The notes: a model not told the origin generated them from the sequence alone. Counted from the first letter of the stretch, positions 1 through 7,539 are shown. The stretch: DNA of 41,967 bases from Calditrichota bacterium (GCA_013150955.1 JAADJD010000062.1:113416-155382), one strand, 5' to 3'. Translations and numbers: made by a program.

Positions 1-963
1 GACTTCGATGTTCGGCACCACCTGAAGGCTTTTCAGAAAATCGATTCCGGGCTTTCGGGTGTTCCAGTTGGAAACCAGCAACCGCACCTGCACCCCCCGG
101 GCCGCCGCCGATCGTAACGCATTGTCCAGCACTGGATAAAACATCTTCCCATATACCGGTTCGTAATTCAATAACTGAATGAAAATCCGTCTCTGCGCCC
201 GGGAAATCAGATCCAGCAGGGCTGTTTCATCATGGGTTAGATTTGGAAACGTGAGCGTGTCGTTGATTGGGCTGAAGGTGGGGAAGATTTCCACCCATTC
301 CTCTTTCCATTTCATTTGCAGCGGTTTTTGAGGAGAAATGAGGATTTCGTCTGCAACAGGGGGAAGGGGCTTCAGGGCGGCATCGGGATTTCCCGCCAGG
401 AACCAATCGCGATCAAAAATCTGCAAAATCAGACGCGCCAGCCGTTCGTTGCGAACGCGCAATCCCAGTTCATGGATATGTTTTAACGCCCGCCAGTCAT
501 AATTCTGGCTGCCGATGAACACGTCCCGGGCGTCAACCACAAAATATTTTGCATGCTGAACGCCACCCCGCTTGTTAAACCAGCGGATGATGCGCACTTC
601 GATATTGGACACCCGGTCGAGCGAATCCAGCATTTGAGGATAAATCTGGTAAAACCTGCCATCGGCCAGGATACGGATCTGCACCCCACGCCCGGCCGCC
701 TCCTGCAGCGCATGAAGAACCGTGTCCAGCGGTTCGCCTTCCTGATGGGACAGGTAAAATATTTCGATATCGATGCGCTCCCGGGCCCCCTGAATCATGT
801 CCAACCAGACGTCCAGTGTCCGCGCGGTTTCCGGCAGCCCCAGATCAACTTCCACCGGAACGCTCTCCACCACCTCAATTGGTGGCTGCGCCAGGGCCAA
901 TCCTGTCAGAATAATCGGGATCCAAACAAAGCGTAGCAATCTGCGAAACCCGGCAATCAACAT
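1..963 (-). CDS. Secreted phospholipase D-like (HKD) protein, C-terminus cut by window edge
   Basis: The frame is open from the ATG at 963 to base 1, so 321 residues are visible and the C-terminal part lies outside the window. The N-terminus has two arginines followed by a hydrophobic stretch ending in LALAQPP, a probable Sec signal peptide. Residues around 60-160 form a PLD-like half domain with the HKD-type motif HAKYFVVDARDVFIGSQNYD (His, Lys, Asp). The second half domain starts near residue 255 (QRRIFIQLLNYEPV) and its HKD motif would fall off the edge. The family hydrolyses or transfers phosphodiester bonds in phospholipids or nucleic acids; the substrate here cannot be told. A GGAAAGGTG ribosome site precedes the ATG. 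The gene follows rpoZ on the same strand but is separated from it by a terminator. Confidence 0.85.
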   Translation of the reverse strand, partial: MLIAGFRRLLRFVWIPIILTGLALAQPPIEVVESVPVEVDLGLPETARTLDVWLDMIQGARERIDIEIFYLSHQEGEPLDTVLHALQEAAGRGVQIRILADGRFYQIYPQMLDSLDRVSNIEVRIIRWFNKRGGVQHAKYFVVDARDVFIGSQNYDWRALKHIHELGLRVRNERLARLILQIFDRDWFLAGNPDAALKPLPPVADEILISPQKPLQMKWKEEWVEIFPTFSPINDTLTFPNLTHDETALLDLISRAQRRIFIQLLNYEPVYGKMFYPVLDNALRSAAARGVQVRLLVSNWNTRKPGIDFLKSLQVVPNIEV

Positions 964-1016
964 GTTTTCACCTTTCCATCAATGATGGGAACAGACGATT
1001 TGGCTTCAAAAGGGGC

Positions 1017-1041
1017 ATAAAAAAACCCCGCCGGAGCGGGG
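1017..1041 (-). terminator. Intrinsic terminator after rpoZ
   Basis: A six-base-pair GC stem (1026-1031 with 1036-1041, loop CGGA in plus orientation) is followed on the minus strand by a run of seven T (plus-strand A at 1019-1025). It lies about 20 bases past the rpoZ stop. Confidence 0.85.
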
Positions 1042-1062
1042 CGACTATCTTCGGGGAAAACG

Positions 1063-1365
1063 TTAACGTCTAACCGGTTCGTAATGAAATTCCAGCTTTC
1101 CTTCCAGAAATTCTCGCTGGGCCGTAACCACCGGATTTTCCTCTTCTTCGATTTCGGTCTTCTCCATTTCCACCTCTTCCTGCTCCAGCTGCAGGAAATC
1201 GGTTTCAAATCCCCCTTCCAGTTCTTCCAGAATCTGGCGGTCTCGCTTCTTTTGATAGAGTTCCTCATTAATCTGTCGGGCCCGCTTGGAAATGACCATG
1301 ACCGCTTCGTAGAGATTCTGGGCAATGTCCAGAAACTTTTTTAAATCCTGAGTACTTGCAGGCAT
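1063..1365 (-). CDS. rpoZ: DNA-directed RNA polymerase subunit omega
   Basis: This is a 100-residue protein. Residues 10-40 carry the omega/Rpb6 core pattern: NLYEAVMVISKRARQINEE matches the N-Y-E-A-V-x-x-x-x-K-R-A-R-Q-I signature by which omega embraces the beta-prime C-terminus and helps RNA polymerase assembly. The ATG at 1365 is chosen because AGGAGG sits nine bases upstream; an in-frame TTG at 1374 abuts that same AGGAGG and cannot use it. The second half is unusually acidic, with runs such as QEEVEMEKTEIEEEE, and is not part of the conserved fold I know. The gene has a strong promoter upstream and its own terminator downstream, so it appears to be a single-gene unit divergent from the PEBP gene. 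Confidence 0.85.
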   Translation of the reverse strand: MPASTQDLKKFLDIAQNLYEAVMVISKRARQINEELYQKKRDRQILEELEGGFETDFLQLEQEEVEMEKTEIEEEENPVVTAQREFLEGKLEFHYEPVRR

Positions 1366-1413
1366 ACCGGACAACCTCCTTTGATCTTATAAATTTTCAA
1401 ATTCCGAGCGCCA

Positions 1414-1442
1414 AATATAACACAATATTTTTGTGAGGTCAA
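1414..1442 (-). promoter_or_regulatory. Promoter of rpoZ
   Basis: On the minus strand, TTGACC (1437-1442) and TATATT (1414-1419) are separated by 17 bases. The -10 region continues to TATATTTG, which also fits the TAnnTTTG element of Bacteroidota-type promoters. Predicted start is near 1407, giving a leader of about 40 bases. Confidence 0.7.
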
Positions 1443-1532
1443 CTGTCGGAATAATTATCCGGAAAGCCGTCTTTGCTTCTTGTAATTTTTTTTGGTAACC
1501 CTTAATTTCTTTACAAAAATTGGAGGGGCACC

Positions 1533-2126
1533 ATGCAACTCCAGCATTTCGCCCGAAAATTGGCGGCATTCGGGTTTGGAATCGCGTTTATTGTTTTCAC
1601 AACCTGCTCCAGCAAGGCGGACAAATCGAATACCATACAAACCAAAAAAGGGGAGGAAACCACCATGTCCTTCATTCTGAAAAGCCCGGCCTTTGAACAC
1701 GGAAAACCGATACCTCTGAAATACACCTGCGATGGCCCGGACGTCTCGCCTCCGCTGAGCTGGAGTGGCACGCCGGCGGGCACTAAAAGTTTTGTGCTCA
1801 TCTGCGATGATCCCGATGCCCCCGTGGGCACTTGGGTGCACTGGGTAATCTACAACATTCCCGGAGACCGAACTGAATTGCCAGAGGGCGTGGCAAAGGA
1901 AAACATTGTGCTGGAAGACGTTCGACAGGGAATTAACGATTTTCAACGGATTGGCTATGGGGGACCCTGTCCACCGGGTGGCAAACCCCATCGTTACTTT
2001 TTTAAACTGTATGCCCTGGATATCGAAAGCAACTGGGAAGCCGGTCTGACCAAAGAAGAGGTGCTGGAAAAAATGGAGAATCATGTGCTGGGTCAGACCG
2101 AACTGATGGGAACCTATCAACGATAA
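1533..2126 (+). CDS. YbhB/YbcL-type PEBP (Raf kinase inhibitor-like) protein, possibly with two starts
   Basis: The protein has 197 residues. Residues 45-197 form a complete PEBP domain with the ligand-pocket motifs CDGPDVSPPLSW, FVLICDDPDAP, WVHWVIYNIP and GGPCPPGGKPHRYFF. The bacterial members bind small anions or phospholipid-like ligands, and their biological role is mostly unknown. The first start (1533) is preceded by TTGGAGGGG. It adds a positively charged hydrophobic leader ending near Cys25, an export signal and possibly a weak lipoprotein signal (FTTC is a poor lipobox). A second in-frame ATG at 1665 (Met45, MSFILKS) has its own GGGGAGG seven bases upstream and would give a cytoplasmic 153-residue form that matches the usual length of the family. 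The gene converges on rnpB, whose 3' end is only a few bases beyond the stop codon. Confidence 0.9.
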   Translation: MQLQHFARKLAAFGFGIAFIVFTTCSSKADKSNTIQTKKGEETTMSFILKSPAFEHGKPIPLKYTCDGPDVSPPLSWSGTPAGTKSFVLICDDPDAPVGTWVHWVIYNIPGDRTELPEGVAKENIVLEDVRQGINDFQRIGYGGPCPPGGKPHRYFFKLYALDIESNWEAGLTKEEVLEKMENHVLGQTELMGTYQR

Positions 2127-2133
2127 AAAAACA

Positions 2134-2589
2134 GCTATCCGGGGCAAATCTGTAAGCCGAATTCTGTCTCCCGTACCACGGGAGGGTGATCATTTATCTA
2201 AGCGGCCTACCCGGGAGTGGTGGGACCATTGTCCCGGCGAAGCGGGCCACTTCGCCCCTCCATTGGGAGGGTTCCTCCCCTATTTGGCCTTGCTCCGGGT
2301 GGGGTTTGTCCGGCCTGGGTGTTACCACATTCCCCTGCACGGGGGAATCTCCCTCTCGGGAGCCAGCCGGTGGGCTCTTACCCCGCCTTTTCACCCTTAC
2401 CTCCTGCCCACCCGCTTTCGGGAAACGGGTGCTTCAAACGGCAGGAGGCGGTATCGTTTCTGTGACACTTTCCATCCCGAAAAGCTTACGCTTTTCGAGT
2501 CCCGGATTCTCTCCGGGCACCCTGCCCTGTGGAGTTCGGACTTTCCTCCCCGCCCCTGCGGGGCGATCACCCGATTTGCCCCGGATAGT
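2134..2589 (-). ncRNA. rnpB: RNase P RNA (bacterial class A-like)
   Basis: The catalytic RNA of RNase P, which trims tRNA 5' leaders. Read on the minus strand, the 5' side of helix P4 is present as GAGGAAAGTCCGAACTCC (2531-2548), followed by CAGGGCAGGGTGCCCGG. The tRNA-CCA-binding loop region reads GGGTAAGAGCCCACCGG, and the 3' end has ACAGAATTCGGCTTACA (2151-2167), the P4/P2 3' side typical of bacteria. The ends pair exactly: 2573-2589 with 2134-2150 makes a 17-base helix P1 (5' ACTATCCGGGGCAAATC on the minus strand). P1 is followed immediately by a run of seven T on the minus strand (plus A at 2125-2131), so P1 probably doubles as the terminator stem. Open frames in this region are accidental. 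Confidence 0.95.
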
Positions 2590-2648
2590 TTGAAATTCGG
2601 GTGGATTTTCTAAACGCCAAACGCCACTCTACCAGAAAAGATCCCGGT

Positions 2649-3359
2649 TCACTCTTCGTTCATCCACACCAGAATACGTCCACAGAACTCGCAGGTGATC
2701 AATCGATTCAATTCTCGAATTTCCACAATCTTTTGCGGCGGAATGGCCGAATAACACCCTCCGCAGGAACTGCGTTTCACGGGTGCCACGGCGATGCCTC
2801 CCTTCGCACTCCGAATGCGCTCATACTGCCGATACAATCGCGGTTCAATCTGCGCCACTACCTCTTCCCGTTCAACCTTTAACCGCTCCTCTTCCGATTG
2901 GGTTTGCTGGGAAATTTCCTCCAGTTCCTGCTGATACTCATTCAATTGTTTTTGCAATTCCTGAATCTGGGTCGTCAACTCCGCGATTTCTTTGTCCAGC
3001 TCCTCCTCGGTTTCCAGGGTCTGCAGGATCTTGTTGTCCAGTTCCTCAATCTCCAGCTTCTTGGTATCTATTTCCAGAGAGATGGCATCGTATTCCTTAT
3101 TCGTCTTCACCTGGTACAGCTGTTCCTCAAATTTCTTCAATTGCTCCTTGCTGGCTTCCACTTCCAGTTCAAACATGCGCCGATCACTAATGATCTTTTC
3201 CTTCTGCTTCTGCAACTCCGCCAGTCGTCCCTGCTTTTCGTCCAGATCTTCCTGCGTTTGTTCAATCAGGAAGGGCAAATCCCCCTTCTGCAGCTTCAGC
3301 TCATCCAGCCGTGTATCGATGGTTTGAAGTTTGACCAGATTCGCGACAATCTGTTTCAA
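2649..3359 (-). CDS. Coiled-coil protein with C-terminal C4 zinc ribbon (DUF164/CT398-like)
   Basis: The protein has 236 residues. Residues about 10-175 are almost pure charged heptad repeats (long antiparallel coiled coil, rich in E, Q, K and L). The C-terminal part has a four-cysteine zinc ribbon, CGGCYSAIP followed by CEFCGRI. This is the architecture of the CT398/HP0958 family, whose members bind RNA, sigma-54 or secretion components in other bacteria; the role here is unknown. I start it at the TTG at 3359, because GAGGAGG lies five bases upstream. An earlier TTG at 3392 falls inside the T-tract of the tRNA terminator and has no ribosome site. The gene lies between the tRNA gene and rnpB on the same strand and probably depends on read-through from the tRNA transcript or on a promoter I cannot identify. 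Confidence 0.85.
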   Translation of the reverse strand: MKQIVANLVKLQTIDTRLDELKLQKGDLPFLIEQTQEDLDEKQGRLAELQKQKEKIISDRRMFELEVEASKEQLKKFEEQLYQVKTNKEYDAISLEIDTKKLEIEELDNKILQTLETEEELDKEIAELTTQIQELQKQLNEYQQELEEISQQTQSEEERLKVEREEVVAQIEPRLYRQYERIRSAKGGIAVAPVKRSSCGGCYSAIPPQKIVEIRELNRLITCEFCGRILVWMNEE

Positions 3360-3390
3360 TTTTACCTCCTCTTCCTTTGTACGTTCAGTC

Positions 3391-3425
3391 AAAAAAAAAG
3401 TGCACTCGTTTATCGGAGTGCACTT
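3391..3425 (-). terminator. Intrinsic terminator after tRNA-Ile2
   Basis: A perfect stem, AAGTGCACTC paired with GAGTGCACTT around the loop GTTTATCG, is followed on the minus strand by a run of about nine T. It lies between the tRNA gene and the zinc-ribbon gene and may act as an attenuator for the latter. Confidence 0.85.
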
Positions 3426-3503
3426 TCGGGTTTACAGGTTCTTGTTTCCGTTGTTGAAAGAAACGCCAAATACCTCAACAATTTGAATCTCCTCTCCATT
3501 TAG

Positions 3504-3577
3504 TGGGCCCTCCAGGACTCGAACCTGGGACCAGTCGATTATGAGTCGACCGCTCTAACCAACTGAGCTAAGGGCCC
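3504..3577 (-). tRNA. tRNA with CAT anticodon, probably tRNA-Ile2 (lysidine type)
   Basis: A complete cloverleaf of 74 bases: acceptor GGGCCCT paired with AGGGCCC, D arm TTAGCTCAGTTGGTTAGAGC, anticodon stem GTCGA/TCGAC with loop CTCATAA, T arm CCAGG-TTCGAGT-CCTGG, discriminator A. Anticodon CAT could be Met or Ile2. The GGnCCnTTAGCTCAG start and GACTCATAATC anticodon region match bacterial Ile2, in which TilS changes C34 to lysidine so that AUA is read. CCA is not encoded. Confidence 0.85.
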
Positions 3578-3621
3578 CAAAAAAGGCGACAAAAAATTTA
3601 ATTTTTCAAATTTTTAAATGC

Positions 3622-3649
3622 AATATAATTTTATTTCCATAATCGCCAA
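3622..3649 (-). promoter_or_regulatory. Probable promoter of tRNA-Ile2
   Basis: On the minus strand TTGGCG (3644-3649) and TATATT (3622-3627) are 16 bases apart in an AT-rich stretch, about 45 bases upstream of the tRNA 5' end. Confidence 0.5.
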
Positions 3650-3716
3650 AATTATAAACGTTAGAAGCAACCGGCATTGTTCCCTGAACCCTCATTTTTC
3701 TTTTCTTACTTTGGAA

Positions 3717-4052
3717 CCCAGATTATACATTCGCCTACGAATCAAACGAATTCACACAAACAAAAATAATCAAATCCATTTGATGATATCCGGATGAAAG
3801 ATGTGTTCCGGGATTTATCCCAGATTATGCAATAGCCTACGAATTACACGAATTAAAACGAATAAAAAACAATAAAATCCATTTGATGATATCTGGATGA
3901 AGATGTGTTCCAGGATTTCTTCGCGATTTTGCAGATATTTTTGGGTTTCATTCGCGTGATTCGCGGCTTAATGCATGATTTGGGTTTATTCGCTATTTTG
4001 AAGATGTTTTTAGAGTTCATTCGCGTGATTGGTGGTTGAATGCATGAGGTTG
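3717..4052 (+). repeat. Interspersed inverted-repeat element, locus A (partial unit, full unit, partial unit)
   Basis: One of four copies of a noncoding repeat family in the window. A left half unit (3717-3818) runs into a nearly full unit (about 3819-3982), followed by an extra right half (about 3986-4047). The left end reads CAGATTATGCAATAGCCTAC then GAATTACACGAATT; the right end reads TTCATTCGCGTGATTCGCGG then CTTAATGCATGATTTGGG, an imperfect inverted copy of the left end. The central core (ATCTGGATGAAGATGTGTTC, then TCGCGATTTTGCAGATATTT) is not symmetric and gives the unit a direction, here forward. The locus lies between the tRNA-Ile2 5' end and the 3' end of the cyclase gene. Confidence 0.85.
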
Positions 4053-4382
4053 AAACATCCACGGGGGAATCGTTTCTCTGAATGACGCATTTACAACGTG
4101 CCGATCCCACACATGGTTTCAACCATCCAGGACCGGCAAAGCAGGTAAATAAGCGATATAGTGGGACATGGCTTTTCGGGATTGACCGATTACGTCTGGC
4201 GGGCCTCCCCCGTGCGTGGACAGCCGTAGAACGCAACACCCGGAGTCATCGGAGTCAGGCAAATACAACAGGGCAGACGCTGACTATCCCGCCTGCCCTG
4301 CCTGGTATCTTTCAGAAATCCACGTCCAACCATCATTATTCTGGATTCATCGGATCTGCTAACGCCCTGTTGGTTTGGCTGA
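4053..4382. other. Noncoding spacer, no recognisable gene
   Basis: Between repeat locus A and the cyclase gene there are about 330 bases with short open frames on both strands. None has a ribosome site, a plausible composition or a family resemblance. No terminator with a clear T-run was found for the cyclase gene here. It may be gene remains, but nothing can be named. Confidence 0.4.
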
Positions 4383-5177
4383 TCACCCCTCCGGTACTCG
4401 CGCAACAATCCGCACCGGACCGCCACTGCCGCCTTTAATCTTCATGGGCAAAGCGATTACCCAGGCTCCCGTGGCCGGCAGCTGATCCAGATTGGCTACA
4501 TTTTCCAGGATGGGAATGTTCTGGCCATTCAGGATCTGGTGACTTTCGAAATGGGTCGACTGGCCATAATCGATGCTGGGGGTGTCCAGGCCGATCGCAT
4601 CGATCGTGCGATTTTCCACCAGCCAGCGTGCGGCGTCCGGATGCAGCCCTGGAAAATGCAACTTTGGAACCGCCTGGGCGCCCCGTTCGGCCGTTCCCAT
4701 ATATTTTTCCCGATCCGGCCAGAATCGACCGTATCCCGTTCGCAGAAAAACAATGGCCCCGCTGGGAATTTCCCCGTGCCGGGCTTCCCAGTTCTGAAAA
4801 TCCTCCACCGTCACCAGATAATCCCGGTTTTTCAACGCCTGTTCCGAAACATCAATCACCACCGCCGGCCCCATGAGTTGTTCCAGTGGAATTTCATTTA
4901 CCGGCCGTTTTCCCTGGGCAAAATGCACCGGAGCATCCATGTGGGTTCCCCCATGCTCCGCGGCGCAGAACTTATTCGCCGAATAATAAAATCCCTGATC
5001 GGTGACTCCCGAAAAAACCGTCTCCAGCTTAAACGGATCCGACGTGGGCCAGTAGATGGTCTCCTCCGAAAATTCATAACTCAAATCAATCCAGCGCCCA
5101 CCATCCAGCCCGACTTCTTTCCGGGCACATCCCAGTACCAGCAAACCCATCAATATGAATAATCCAAACCCTTTCAT
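4383..5177 (-). CDS. Cyclase-family metal-dependent hydrolase, lipoprotein
   Basis: The protein has 264 residues. MKGFGLFILMGLLVLGC is a lipoprotein signal with lipobox VLGC, Cys17 becoming the lipidated N-terminus, so the enzyme should sit in the periplasm or outer membrane. The metal-binding signature of the cyclase/kynurenine-formamidase family (PF04199 type) is present as HGGTHMDAPVHF; GLDTPSIDYG and ALPMKIKGGSGGPVR complete the fold. Relatives open cyclic amides or formamides (KynB, isatin hydrolase); the substrate here is unknown and no tryptophan-catabolism genes are nearby. The start at 5177 has GGGGAG upstream; a longer frame starting at a TTG (5204) has no ribosome site. It appears monocistronic. 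Confidence 0.88.
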   Translation of the reverse strand: MKGFGLFILMGLLVLGCARKEVGLDGGRWIDLSYEFSEETIYWPTSDPFKLETVFSGVTDQGFYYSANKFCAAEHGGTHMDAPVHFAQGKRPVNEIPLEQLMGPAVVIDVSEQALKNRDYLVTVEDFQNWEARHGEIPSGAIVFLRTGYGRFWPDREKYMGTAERGAQAVPKLHFPGLHPDAARWLVENRTIDAIGLDTPSIDYGQSTHFESHQILNGQNIPILENVANLDQLPATGAWVIALPMKIKGGSGGPVRIVARVPEG

Positions 5178-5302
5178 GGTAACTCCCCATCCTTTTTTAC
5201 CCAAATTTTAAAATAAATTAAAATACGAAATCATTTTTCGCAAATCCCCGGAACAGCAATTTTCCTTGCCTGCCCATGGATTCATCGCCCGGCTTTTCTG
5301 AA

Positions 5303-5330
5303 TTTTCCATATTAATGGAAAAATTTTTTT
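5303..5330 (+). terminator. Terminator-like hairpin in the leader of the HD-domain gene
   Basis: Stem TTTTCCAT/ATGGAAAA with loop ATTA is followed by seven T on the plus strand. No plus-strand gene lies upstream within 3 kb, so if it is real it would be a leader attenuator rather than a gene-end terminator. Confidence 0.4.
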
Positions 5331-5397
5331 ATTATTTTGGAGGTTCATGGAAAAACCAGCCAGAATGGAGAAGACGTAACGGAAAGGAGCCGGCGCT

Positions 5398-5949
5398 ATG
5401 AATCGTGAAGAAGCCTTTCAATTGTTAACGGAATACACAAAAAAGGAAAATCTAATCAAGCACGCCCTGGCAGTAGAGGCTGCCATGCGGGCCTATGCAC
5501 GCGAATTTGGTGAAGACGAAGAAACCTGGGGCATTGTGGGACTGCTCCACGATTTTGATTACGAGCGCTACCCCAGCCTGGAGGATCATCCCTTCCGGGG
5601 AGCGGAAATTCTCCGGCAAAAAGGGGTTCCTGAAGAATGGGTGGAAGCGATTCTGGGGCACGCCAATCACACCGGCGTTCCCCGGCGGACTCGAATGGCC
5701 AAAACGCTTTACGCAGTGGATGAACTCTGTGGGTTCATTACCGCCGTGGCCTACGTGCGGCCCAGCAAAAAAATTGCCGATGTCACCGTCAAATCGGTCA
5801 AGAAAAAACTGAAAGACAAAGCCTTTGCCAGACAGGTGAGCCGGGAAGATATTTTCAGGGGCGCCGAGGAACTGGGCGTGCCCCTGGACGAACACATCGA
5901 TCGGGTCATTCGGGCCATGCAAAGCATTGCCGATCAACTGGGACTTTAG
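5398..5949 (+). CDS. HD/HDIG domain protein, putative phosphohydrolase
   Basis: The 183-residue protein is an HD-superfamily metal phosphohydrolase: a His in IKHALAVE (about residue 22), the HD pair in GLLHDFDYERYP (51-52), further His in the DHPF and GHANHTG segments, and a late Asp in YAVDELCGF. This order of His, HD, His, His, Asp is that of the short HDIG proteins found alone in many bacteria, whose substrates (nucleotides or phosphate esters) are unknown. GGAAAGGAG precedes the ATG with normal spacing. It is followed after 44 bases by the sigma-factor gene. The 5' leader contains a terminator-like hairpin and a ten-codon open frame (5347-5379) with GGAGG upstream. Confidence 0.88.
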   Translation: MNREEAFQLLTEYTKKENLIKHALAVEAAMRAYAREFGEDEETWGIVGLLHDFDYERYPSLEDHPFRGAEILRQKGVPEEWVEAILGHANHTGVPRRTRMAKTLYAVDELCGFITAVAYVRPSKKIADVTVKSVKKKLKDKAFARQVSREDIFRGAEELGVPLDEHIDRVIRAMQSIADQLGL

Positions 5950-5993
5950 GAATTCGATGGTGCGCAACAATTTAAATTGCCATACGTAAACCC

Positions 5994-6590
5994 ATGTCCG
6001 ACTTTAAGAAAGAAGATCGAAAAAAAGAAGATCACCAGCTGGTACACCGTGCCCGTTCTGGGGATCAAAAGGCGTTCGAAGAACTGTTAAATAAATACCG
6101 GAACCTGGTTTATCACGTCATGTACCGAATGGTCCAAAATCCACAAGAAGCTGAAGACCTGACCCAGGAAGCTTTCATGAAAGCGTTTCATGCCATTCAC
6201 ACGTTTAACGAAGAATTCGCTTTCTCCACCTGGCTGATGAAAATTGCCACCAACAATTGCATCGATTTTCTGAGAAAAAAGAAACTGAAAACCTATTCCA
6301 TCGATAAACCCGTTCAATACAAGGACGAGGAAATTCAGATCGACGTCCCCGACACCGACCCATCGCCGGAACGCCGTCTGCTGGAAGATGAACGCAAACA
6401 ACTGCTGCAAACGGCCATCGACTCGCTCCCCACACTGTATCGCACGGTAATCCTGCTCCGCCATCAGGAAGAAAAATCCTACGAAGAAATTGCCGAGATT
6501 TTAAACATTCCCATCGGGACGGTTAAAGCACGCCTGTTCCGGGCACGGGAAATGCTCAATAAAAAAATAAAGGACATTTTGTACGGATGA
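5994..6590 (+). CDS. ECF-type RNA polymerase sigma factor (sigma-70 family)
   Basis: The protein has 198 residues. Region 2 is clear (residues about 25-95: EAEDLTQEAFMKAFHAIHTF, then FSTWLMKIATNNCIDFLRKK) and region 4 is a helix-turn-helix near 135-190 (EKSYEEIAEILNIPIGTVKA, then RLFRAREML). A short linker without region 3 makes it a group 4 (ECF) factor. The stop overlaps the ATG of the next gene by four bases (ATGA), so the two are translationally coupled. No classical anti-sigma factor (zinc-binding anti-sigma or RseA-like) is adjacent; the coupled toastrack protein takes that place. No good ribosome site is seen before this ATG, and the 44-base spacer from the HD gene is AT-rich, so it may have its own promoter. 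Confidence 0.93.
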   Translation: MSDFKKEDRKKEDHQLVHRARSGDQKAFEELLNKYRNLVYHVMYRMVQNPQEAEDLTQEAFMKAFHAIHTFNEEFAFSTWLMKIATNNCIDFLRKKKLKTYSIDKPVQYKDEEIQIDVPDTDPSPERRLLEDERKQLLQTAIDSLPTLYRTVILLRHQEEKSYEEIAEILNIPIGTVKARLFRAREMLNKKIKDILYG

Positions 6591-7486
6591 ATTTCCGGCG
6601 CTTTCCTCACTGGCCTGTTTTCTGGATCATCGGACTATCCCTCTGCGGATTGCTGCTGGCGGGTCCACCGGACCGGACCAGCAAGCTGCGTCGCATTATT
6701 GATTGGTCCGGCGAAGAGGCCCTGCACGCCCGCATTTACGTGGGAACCGGCCTGTTTTACCTGATGCCCGGTAGCTCCAAACGCATCATGGAAGGGGAGT
6801 TTCTGTTCCGAAAGATTCCCCCAAAAATCAGTTACGAAGTGGTGGGAGATAAGGGACAGCTTCGAATTCGCTTTACCGACAAACCTTCCAAAAAAAAGGA
6901 GGAAGATGAGGATCAATCGACAAACATATCCTCGCTGGATGAAATTTACGAAAACGAATGCAATCTGCGATTCACCCCGAATATACCCATTTCCCTCATT
7001 CTGGAATTCGGGGTGGTTAAAGGCGAAGTGGAGCTGGGGGGACTCCAGATGGAAAAATTGAAGCTCAGTGTGGGTGTTAGTGGACTGGATGTGAATTTCC
7101 AGAAACCCAATCCCATCATCATGGAAGAAATTGAGGTGGAAGCCGGGGTAGGGAAATTGCAACTGGAAAATCTGGGTAACGCGAATTTCTCTTATTTCAA
7201 ATTCGATGGGGGACTGGGGAGTTACGAAGTGGATTTGAGCGGCGATTTTCGGCAGAATGCCGACGTGGACATCAATCTGGGGCTGGGCAAACTCCTGCTG
7301 TACCTGCCCCGATCCATCGGCGTGCGGCTGAAGGTGAACAAGTCTTTTCTCACCTCCTTTAGCATTGACGACGTGTATAAAAAAAACAACTATTACTTCA
7401 ACGAAAACTGGGGCAAGGCCCCTTACAGCATGGACATCCGCATTGATGCCGGCATTGGACGCATTTCCATTGAGTGGGTGGATTGA
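6587..7486 (+). CDS. Exported toastrack/LiaF-C-like beta-repeat protein coupled to ECF sigma factor
   Basis: The 299-residue protein has an N-terminal hydrophobic segment (VFWIIGLSLCGLLLAG) that is either a signal peptide or an anchor, then no further membrane segment. The mature part is rich in alternating beta-strand patterns with repeated G-x-G/L turns (FGVVKGEVELGG, VGVSGLDVNF, AGVGKLQLENLG, LGLGKLLLYLP, AGIGRISIEWVD), typical of the toastrack fold found in LiaF C-termini and DUF4097-like adhesin domains. Those proteins sit at envelope-stress switches in other bacteria. The four-base overlap with the sigma gene suggests that the two products are made in fixed ratio. A role as a sensor or regulator of the sigma factor is inference. 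Lysine/glutamate-rich residues about 102-112 interrupt the first half. Confidence 0.75.
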   Translation: MNFRRFPHWPVFWIIGLSLCGLLLAGPPDRTSKLRRIIDWSGEEALHARIYVGTGLFYLMPGSSKRIMEGEFLFRKIPPKISYEVVGDKGQLRIRFTDKPSKKKEEDEDQSTNISSLDEIYENECNLRFTPNIPISLILEFGVVKGEVELGGLQMEKLKLSVGVSGLDVNFQKPNPIIMEEIEVEAGVGKLQLENLGNANFSYFKFDGGLGSYEVDLSGDFRQNADVDINLGLGKLLLYLPRSIGVRLKVNKSFLTSFSIDDVYKKNNYYFNENWGKAPYSMDIRIDAGIGRISIEWVD

Positions 7487-7539
7487 TCCCTTCTACCCCC
7501 AATTCACAGATTTTCTCCATTCTTACATTCAACCCTCAT

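Noticed and set aside
2186-2613. Several open frames of up to 135 codons in the rnpB region
   Set aside because: They lie inside RNase P RNA and have no ribosome sites; the RNA structure explains the sequence.
3504-3577. Initiator or elongator tRNA-Met for the CAT anticodon
   Set aside because: It lacks the initiator features (three G-C pairs in the anticodon stem, mismatched 1-72) and fits Ile2 better than elongator Met by its acceptor and anticodon-arm sequence, though Met is not fully excluded.
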